64,000 bases of DNA. It comes from Carnegiea gigantea (lineage: Eukaryota > Streptophyta > Magnoliopsida > Caryophyllales > Cactaceae). This document shows, in pieces, positions 57,741 to 64,000 of the stretch (positions are counted from its first letter, which is position 1; each line of letters opens with the position of its first letter). The notes beneath the pieces are model-generated. The model was not told the origin of the DNA. It was given only the letters and a program-made list of their open reading frames with translations, and did no database searches. A program made the translations under genes and the position numbers. The stretch covers positions 62,501-126,500 of the forward strand of contig JAKOGI010001544.1 in assembly GCA_029747015.1 (NCBI GenBank), written 5' to 3'.

Positions 57741-58599
57741 CAGCGATAACCAAATGCTCTCTGTATGGAGAAATGAAGATGGCATTAGTGAACAATGTTT
57801 TAATGTACACAATTTAGTTGACAACCAAAATTAGACTAACAAAATATTTTAGTGTACAAATTTTTTTAAAAAAAACCTAAGTAAATGTTGCAAAAAGACA
57901 AATGGAAGAAAAAGTCTAGGAAGGTAAAATCAACTTGTTATTTGTGTACATTGAATTTGACACCTAGAGAATCAAAGCCTAACTCTTAACCATTGGTACC
58001 TATTGCTTATGTTGTTTAGATATGCACACACCTAATACTCATTTCTATATGCACACATGGCTTTTTTCCAATTGGGTTATCCATGCAGAATCAGCTCAAT
58101 ATGATGTGATTATATGCCTTAAATATGTTTTGATTTTAAGGCATATTTGCCATATAGATTAAGATCTTGTTTGAACACTTGCTTGAATCTTATCTATATG
58201 GCTAATTGCTTACAAGTAACACGCTCAACAAGATCATGAGATAATTAATTATGCAGAGTTTCAAAACCAGAGTTCAACTACCTTTTCAGTCATAACATCA
58301 AGACCTTGACAGTTTTATTAGAAATTGATCCTTGTCAATGTCATAAAATTGGAGTAGCTTGAATTGAGTTTAAAAAACATTTTATGATACTCTGATTATT
58401 TTATTTACTTTGGAATTTGAGTATCTGTTTAATGAAATTAAATTATTTATAAATATGTAATCCATGATAAAGAAATATAGCAACAAAATATGTTCATTGC
58501 ATGCTTAAAATTTGGATGTGTTTTTCCCCTTAACAGGCAATAATTTAGCATATTATGCTAATATGAATTAATTAAATTATTTATAATTTAACTAATGAG
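57741..58599. other. Unassigned DNA
   Basis: AT-rich with no coding or clear repeat. It may include the start of the copia LTR, whose left end could not be placed. Confidence 0.35.
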
Positions 58600-59639
58600 T
58601 AATGATGTCAATTGTCTATTGAATAATCTACAAGAACTAAGATTAATTTTGTGGTTTTTCGAATATAACAACTAGTAACATTTACGATGCTTAGAAAGCA
58701 TATTCAAATCAAATCAAGCAAAGACCAAAGTCACTTTTATTGAAAGGGATAGCTATAGGTCAACTATATTGAAAATAGAGAATGTCCACATCAAATCTTG
58801 AAAGAGTTGTTTTTATCGTATCAAAAGATGGATGTAATGACCAACACAATAAACAAAGGATGATGAACCACCTCACCAAGACATAAGACACCCAAAACTG
58901 ATTGAGCAGCTGTCAAAAAAGTTAACGGACATCAAGAACCATTAACCATCTAATCGATAGCTATTGGGGAGAAGTATCCAATGAAATATTCTATAGATTC
59001 GACAAATACATCTTCAACATCCTCCAATTATCTTATTCTCACTGTTTATAAATGGAGAGCTTGCTAAAGATAGAGAGTAGACAACACACAAGAATGAAGA
59101 GCTTAACTCTTATTCAAAAGTGTTATTTTACTCTTAACTGATCATCCTTAAATCCTTATATTCTTTGTACACACATTTGCAATTCCTTCTAAGGAAAAAG
59201 AGTTGTGAGAATCTTGCTCGTAACCAGGAGGGTTGACCTAAAACATCATTCTTTCTAATTGGAGACTTAGGGGAAATCACTTCACGAGTGGTTCTGAAGG
59301 ATGTTATAGTCAAGGTCCTTAGGGGGGGCTCTTGTAAATTGTATAAACCGCAAATCATATTAACACAAGTGGTCCAATCCTAAGGAAGGGAACTTAGGCA
59401 AGAACGTAGCTTAGTTGGATGGGTGAACCACATTAAAACACACTGCGTGCTCTACTTTTTATTTTGCTCCTTTTGGCTGAACTTCCTTGATCTGCAGTCT
59501 TAGTGTCCTTAACCTTATTGTACGACATCCTTGAGTTTGCTATTCTCCCTTATATTCAGTGATTAAGTTTTAATTTGCAAATATTTATTCTAACCCTATT
59601 TGCGCCCTCTAGGGTGACTAAGCTTGCTTAGAACTAACA
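58600..59639 (+). mobile_element. Copia (SIRE-like) 5' LTR, left end uncertain
   Basis: Right end GAACTAACA at 59639 stands just before a decayed initiator-Met PBS and a SIRE-like gag. The text around 59395-59450 (GCAAGAACGTAGCTTAGTTGG … GTGAACCACATTAAAACA) resembles the U5 part of SIRE LTRs. The left boundary is arbitrary. The second LTR is not in the window. Confidence 0.5.
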
Positions 59640-59641
59640 AT

Positions 59642-59653
59642 TTGTATTAGAGT
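59642..59653 (+). other. Degenerate primer binding site, initiator tRNA-Met (copia)
   Basis: TTGTATTAGAGT against TGGTATCAGAGC, 9 of 12 positions, two bases after the LTR end. Confidence 0.6.
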
Positions 59654-59697
59654 TTATCTCATCTCTTGTGACTTAACTATTAATTGAGGAAAGATTC

Positions 59698-60775
59698 ATG
59701 TCTTCCTTAGGGATGGCTGGGATCAATCAAGGTAGACATGTGTCTATACCTTCGTTATTTTCTACACCTAACTTTGCTTATTAGAAGAGACTTATGCAGA
59801 TCTGGCTGATAAATCACTATGAGATATGAAACATAATGTCAAGTGCTCCAACCCAAATCATACACCCAGTTGGCAGTGAAGAGCTAGGAAAGACCATCAA
59901 CCAGTATACCTCTAAAGAGCATTAGGGAGTACAGAAAAACTACAAGGCCTTTAATACTTTATACTCTGCTTTAGATAGTAATGAGTTTAATATAATTTCT
60001 GCTTGTGAATTAACAACTGAAGTGTGGAACACTTTAATTACCATATATGAAGGAACAAGTGAATTCATAGAATTAAAGGTAAGCATCTATGTACACCAAT
60101 ATGAACTTTTTAAAATGCTTCCTAATGAAGGTGTAAAGGAGATGCACATTATATTCTCTAACATTATCAATAACCTCAAGTCTCTAAGAAAAGTCTACTC
60201 AAATGAAGAGATGGTAAAGAAGTTGCTCAGAAGCCTCCCAAATAACCATTGGGGAGTCAAGAAAATGATAGTTAAAGAGTCTCTAAACCTCGTAATCTTG
60301 AAGCTGGAGAATCTGGTTATAAAGCTCCTAACATATGAGATCCACCCCTAGGAAGAGGAAGAAGAAACTTCTAACTGAGTGGTAGCCTTAAAGAATATAG
60401 TTGAAGACCTTAAAAGTCAAGGTAACTCAGAATCTAAAGCACTAGACGATGAGATTCTCATGCTAGCCCATGGCTTCTATGAAATGCTTAAAAAGAAAAA
60501 TTTGGACTTCAAGAAGCTTTCAAGAGGACCATCCTCAAAAGGCAATAAAGGTATAAAGATCCTGTCTCAAACCTTGTAACTAACAGTATCGTCTGCTTGT
60601 TGTGGCCAACAAGGACACATGATGAAAGATTACTAGTCTTTGAAAAAGTAAGCTAAACAGAAGAAACCCAAGGGGAAGGGTAAAAAGACTATAATAGTTG
60701 CATAGGGTGACAGTGACTTTGCTGATAGCCCAGATGAAGAGGATGACATTGCCAACCTGTGCTTAAAATGGACAG
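59698..60775 (+). pseudogene. SIRE-like Ty1/copia gag
   Basis: ATG at 59698 starts MSSLGMAGINQGRH, then a stop after 30 codons. The main block at 59900-60350 is well kept: NYKAFNTLYSALDSNEFNII, EVWNTLITIYEGTSEFIELK, YVHQYELFKMLPNEGVKEMH and MVKKLLRSLPNNHWG, the copia Gag core. 60379-60579 continues (ALKNIVEDL … LMLAHGFYEMLKKKNL). The zinc knuckle at about 60592-60633 reads SACCGQQGHMMKDY: two of its ligands, the first and last Cys, are lost. A KKPKGKGKK stretch and an acidic DEEDDIANLCL end follow. About four stops. No copia pol follows in the window, so the element is cut off near 60780. Confidence 0.85.
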
Positions 60776-61316
60776 AAATCAGATTACAAATATAAGTTCT
60801 CTAGGTACTTTAAGTTAGCACTAAAGAGAGTTGAAGGTACATCCATACAACTGGTGAAAACTCTCTTTTTTAAAAACCTCTCTCTTTCCCCCTCCTCTCT
60901 AACTAAGTCAAACGACACAAAACTTGTCTCAGGGATAGAACAACGACTGTCCTTTAAGATGCAAAGGAATCATATCAGCAGAAACAACCAGCGTTAGGCG
61001 ATAGTCACCTGTCAGCATCTCACCGGTGAACAGTTCGGCACTACCTACATTAGGCTGGACTCCGAGGCTACTGGTGACTCTAACCTAACTATTGTTTGAG
61101 ATGCCTTTCTTGACCATTAGTGAGTTAATGATTAAATGTTTCCCTTTTATGGACATTAGAGGTAGTACAAATTTCTATTTAGTCAATATATGCTTCCACC
61201 ACCCTATTTGTACCAGCTTCGGGTCAACCTACTCCCCACACACTTTTTCCTCTGCCTTCTTGTTTTTGTTTCGATTTCCCGTCCACCCACACCTCCTCAC
61301 ATACAACCACTCTTGC
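60776..61316. other. Unassigned DNA
   Basis: No coding or repeat recognised. A GC-richer stretch at 60975-61080 stands out from the AT-rich surroundings. Target DNA of the hAT element begins at its right end. Confidence 0.35.
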
Positions 61317-61324
61317 CTTTTTAC
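61317..61324. repeat. hAT target-site duplication, left copy
   Basis: CTTTTTAC, matching CTTTTTGC at 62143-62150 at 7 of 8 positions. Eight bases is the usual hAT duplication length. Confidence 0.8.
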
Positions 61325-62142
61325 TAGAGTTAGGTAATGTGTCGTGTCGGATCGGGTTCATATTCGTGTCGAACTTAAACGGGTAAAAAAAACCCCCGAG
61401 CCTGAACTCAATCCATTTAATAAATAGGTTGAAAAAGTTCAACCCAAACCACTTAACATTTAAACCGATTGACCTAAACCTAACCCGTTTTCCTGAATGG
61501 GTAAACTGGGTTAGGTTCGGGCTACCTATTTTACCCACCAACCTATTTAATTACAACAAAAATTTCAACCCGAAGATAATTTACCAAACAAATTCCATAT
61601 TTTTCAGCCTCATAAGAGGCAGAACTGCTTTCAAAAGTACACCAAAATAATAGCTAACTTGTAGGCTTCAGCATATTCAGAGCCTATTCCAGCAAAACAG
61701 TTAGCAACAACATAACTTCACAGCTTAGAAAGTTCACGTAAGAACCAACTACTTAAGTTACAAACCATGTCTAAGTCGAGTATTAAACAACAGCAAATAA
61801 AGTTCAAATTGTCATAAATTCTTAATAACATACCCAGTAAGTCAACAACCAATAAGTCCATAAAAGAGACCACAAATCCTAATTCTCCAAAGCCTAATTC
61901 CCACAAAAAATGTAAACAACAAACGGTAAATAAACGTTACATGGGTTGACCTATTTAATTCATTTAATTAAAGGGATCAAATATGTACTTTTTTGTGTTG
62001 AGATTCTCAACCTAAATTAATTAAATAGGTTTATTGTGTCAACCCATTTAACTAAACGGCTTCAAACTCCATACCCAAACTTGCTTAACTTCCTATCGGC
62101 TTTGGGTCGGTAATCGTGTTGGGTCAACTTTTCCCAGCTCTA
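61325..62142. mobile_element. Non-autonomous hAT element
   Basis: 818 bp. Left end TAGAGTTAGGTAATGTG, right end (reverse complement) TAGAGCTGGGAAAAGTT: short imperfect inverted repeats with the TAG(A/G)G start of plant hAT elements. Sub-terminal DNA is rich in GGGTC, CGGGTT, GACCC and ACCCG motifs, as in the class with GTGTCGTGTC near the tip. It has no transposase. The frames at 61224-61541 and 61429-61650 run through these motifs and are not genes. Flanked by an 8-bp duplication with one mismatch. Confidence 0.85.
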
Positions 62143-62150
62143 CTTTTTGC

Positions 62151-62644
62151 TGTCTAACTTTTCCACATGACACCTAATAGCTCCTTTCCAATTGCTGGTG
62201 TTTTCTAATACATTTGGGGATTAAAGATGGGGTCTGAGTCCTCATCAAGCTCTTCTATTTTCACGCTAGCCATTAGCCAGTCTCGTGGCTTTTTTTAACC
62301 CCTGATCTTACCCTTAACCACCTCCATCTCAGTTCTAGTAGCTACCGTTGTTAGTGGGCCTGCCCGATCCTATCCCATCCCTTATCATTGCCCTACTAGT
62401 TATCCTAGCATTCCATTTCACTTGTTATTCTTTAGGGGCCTTCTTTCACTTGTTATTATCATAGAAGGTCTACTATAGGTCTTTAACTCACTTCAGACTT
62501 ATCAATTTATCATTGTTTAAGTTGTTGTGTTTCAATTATTCTTTAATTATTTTATTACTGGATGTTTAACCTCATATATTAAAACTTTCTCTTACTTTAG
62601 TTGTTATTTTTCTTGTGTTCTTAGTTCTTAGCCTTTAACTCATA
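62151..62644. other. Unassigned DNA before the microsatellite
   Basis: C/T-rich at first (62270-62410), then AT-rich. No coding recognised. Could be the 5' part of the LINE that follows, but nothing in it shows this. Confidence 0.3.
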
Positions 62645-62651
62645 ATATATA

Positions 62652-62730
<79 letters not shown>

Positions 62731-62766
62731 GTGTGTGTGTGTGTGTATATATATATAGAGAGAGAG
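62645..62766. repeat. Compound microsatellite (TA)n(GT)n(TA)n(GA)n
   Basis: TA-rich tract about 62645-62727 with two single-base phase shifts, then GT units to 62746, a short TA run and GAGAGAG to 62766. A further TATGTGTGTG stretch follows at 62793-62803. Confidence 0.97.
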
Positions 62767-63004
62767 GGGGGAGAGGGAGATACATGTACATATATGTGTG
62801 TGTTTGTGTATATGTTCTTATGTTTTGCTTTTTTGCACGTACATATATATTTTAGTAATAGTTTGGTATTGTAATTTTTAGCTTGCTCTTTTTTTATGTG
62901 CTTCTTTTCTTTTGTTTATCTTAGTTTAGTGGCTTCTCCTATGAATATGTGGGATTGACAGCGTGCACTCCAGGGAAGAAACAGGGTAGGAAGAGAAAGA
63001 GGTT
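62767..63004. other. Unassigned DNA
   Basis: AT-rich linker of 240 bp between the microsatellite and the LINE remnant. No features seen. Confidence 0.35.
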
Positions 63005-64000
63005 ATCAATTTGCACTTCAAGACTTGGAAAATTAGGACTCTCAAGGGTAAGTCAATAGCATTAGCTAAGATTTTGCATAGTTGTAGGATTAGGTTACTT
63101 ATGTTTAAGAAACTAAGTGGGTACGGGCTCAAGCACTAGAAGTTGATGGGTATAAACTTTGGTAATTAGGTTATAATAGAGTAAGAAAATGGTGTGGGTA
63201 TCATGACTGATAAAGTGTTAATTAATCAGATTATTGAAGCAAACCATAAGAGTAACTTAATTATGTTGATTAAGTCAGTGTTGGGTCACTGGTGTGTCAC
63301 GTGTTTATTGTATACACTCCCCAAATAGGCTTTGAAGTGGAAGTGAAGATGTAGTTTTGGCAAGACTTAGACGAGATTATTCAATCTATTCAGTAAACTA
63401 AGAGGATTTTCATAAGAGGTGATTTAATGGTCATATAGGAGGCAAAGATGACCTATGGCAGTTTTAGGTTTGAAGAGAGAAATGCGGGATGATTTTGCTA
63501 TGAATTATGAGTTAATGGTGGCAAACTCTTATTTTAAAAAGGTAGAAAAACATTTGGTTGACGTTTAGGAGTGGTACTCCAAAGACAAAGATTGACTACT
63601 TCTTACTCAAACTGACTCCTAAAATATAATGTAAGGATTGCAAGGTGACACCGAGTGAAAGATTGCTGATTTAATATAGATTATTAGTTATTGATACAGA
63701 AATTAAAGCATGGAAGAGAAAGAGGAGTAGTGTTGTTGATCCTGGACTTACGTGGTAGCATCTAACTAAAGATAATGTTGTAAAGCTGTCCAAAAAGATT
63801 AAAATAGAAAGACTATGGGAACAAGGTGAGGACGTAGATACAATGTGGAAGACAATGGCGTAATGCATGTGTGCTTCAGCTGAAGAAGTCTTATGATTAT
63901 CTTGGGAAGGTGGTAGTAAAATTAAGGGAGCTTGATGGTGGAATGATGAAGTCAAGGACAAAGTTAAGGAAACACAGGAGACATTTATTGCTATAAGGGA
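63005..64000 (+). pseudogene. LINE (RTE-type) endonuclease region, truncated by window edge
   Basis: The apurinic-type endonuclease of a non-LTR retrotransposon, broken into many frames. Pieces in order: LHFKTWKIRTLKGKSIALAK near 63013 (start of the fold; the usual W-N is W-K), ENGVGIMTDKVL near 63185, SVLGHW near 63275, MVANSYFKKVEKHLVDV near 63513 followed by WYSKDKD, LTKDNVVKLSKKI near 63768, EDVDTMWKTMA near 63830, and WWNDEVKDKVKE near 63935. The order and spacing match the endonuclease of plant RTE-type LINEs. The metal-binding QE and GDFN motifs are lost or altered. Reverse transcriptase would follow beyond 64000. Confidence 0.72.

Noticed and set aside
1..64000. Host protein-coding gene
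   Set aside because: No exon-like conserved protein outside retroelement families was recognised on either strand; short unassigned stretches remain at 56496-58599, 60776-61316 and 62151-63004.

Overview
The window looks like repeat-dense nuclear DNA of a flowering plant. It is AT-rich, no cellular gene is recognisable, and almost everything assignable is a decayed retrotransposon or DNA transposon of plant type: Ty3/gypsy Athila-type and chromovirus (Tekay/Del-like), a Ty1/copia SIRE-like element, an RTE-type LINE and two hAT-type elements. Every coding remnant carries stops, frameshifts or deletions. I see no rRNA, tRNA or intact protein-coding gene. The species cannot be told from this sequence.

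Layout, left to right. 1-194: tip of a hAT-like element with a TACCCA microsatellite. 345-2421: minus-strand Athila-type gag, primer binding site (PBS) and LTR start ('F'). 2422-8494: minus-strand, gag-only, non-autonomous LTR element ('G1') with a truncated 5' LTR. 8571-46319: plus-strand Athila-type element ('A') with pol, an env-like region, a polypurine tract (PPT) and a 3' LTR, broken by two large insertions. The first insertion, at 9390-31693, is chromovirus 'B'. B itself carries chromovirus 'C' (9742-20873) inside its 5' LTR. The second insertion, at 36206-44477, is 'E', a relative of G1, whose 5' LTR contains a 1.5 kb solo LTR (42721-44268). 46325-56490: minus-strand Athila-type element 'D' with a deleted polymerase core. 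56496-59639: diverged tandem repeats, unassigned DNA and a copia LTR. 59642-60775: SIRE-like gag. 61325-62142: complete non-autonomous hAT element. 62645-62766: compound microsatellite. 63005-64000: LINE endonuclease running off the window.

The main result is the nesting. Target-site duplications support five insertions: C (ATTTT, perfect), D (CATCT, perfect), the solo LTR (CCTTT, perfect), B (TTGTC/TTGAC) and E (TGGCC/TGCCC). The hAT element at 61325 has an 8-bp duplication with one mismatch. LTR divergence counted by hand over short stretches agrees with the nesting: B's LTRs differ more than those of C, which sits inside B.

G1 and E belong to one non-autonomous family that keeps only gag-like sequence. 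They share a tRNA-Asp PBS and a distinctive 3' end with A, which suggests that an A-like autonomous element mobilised them. I found no previously undescribed host system. The most unusual items are the nested architecture, the gag-only family, B's unassignable 5 kb interior and a 22-bp minisatellite.
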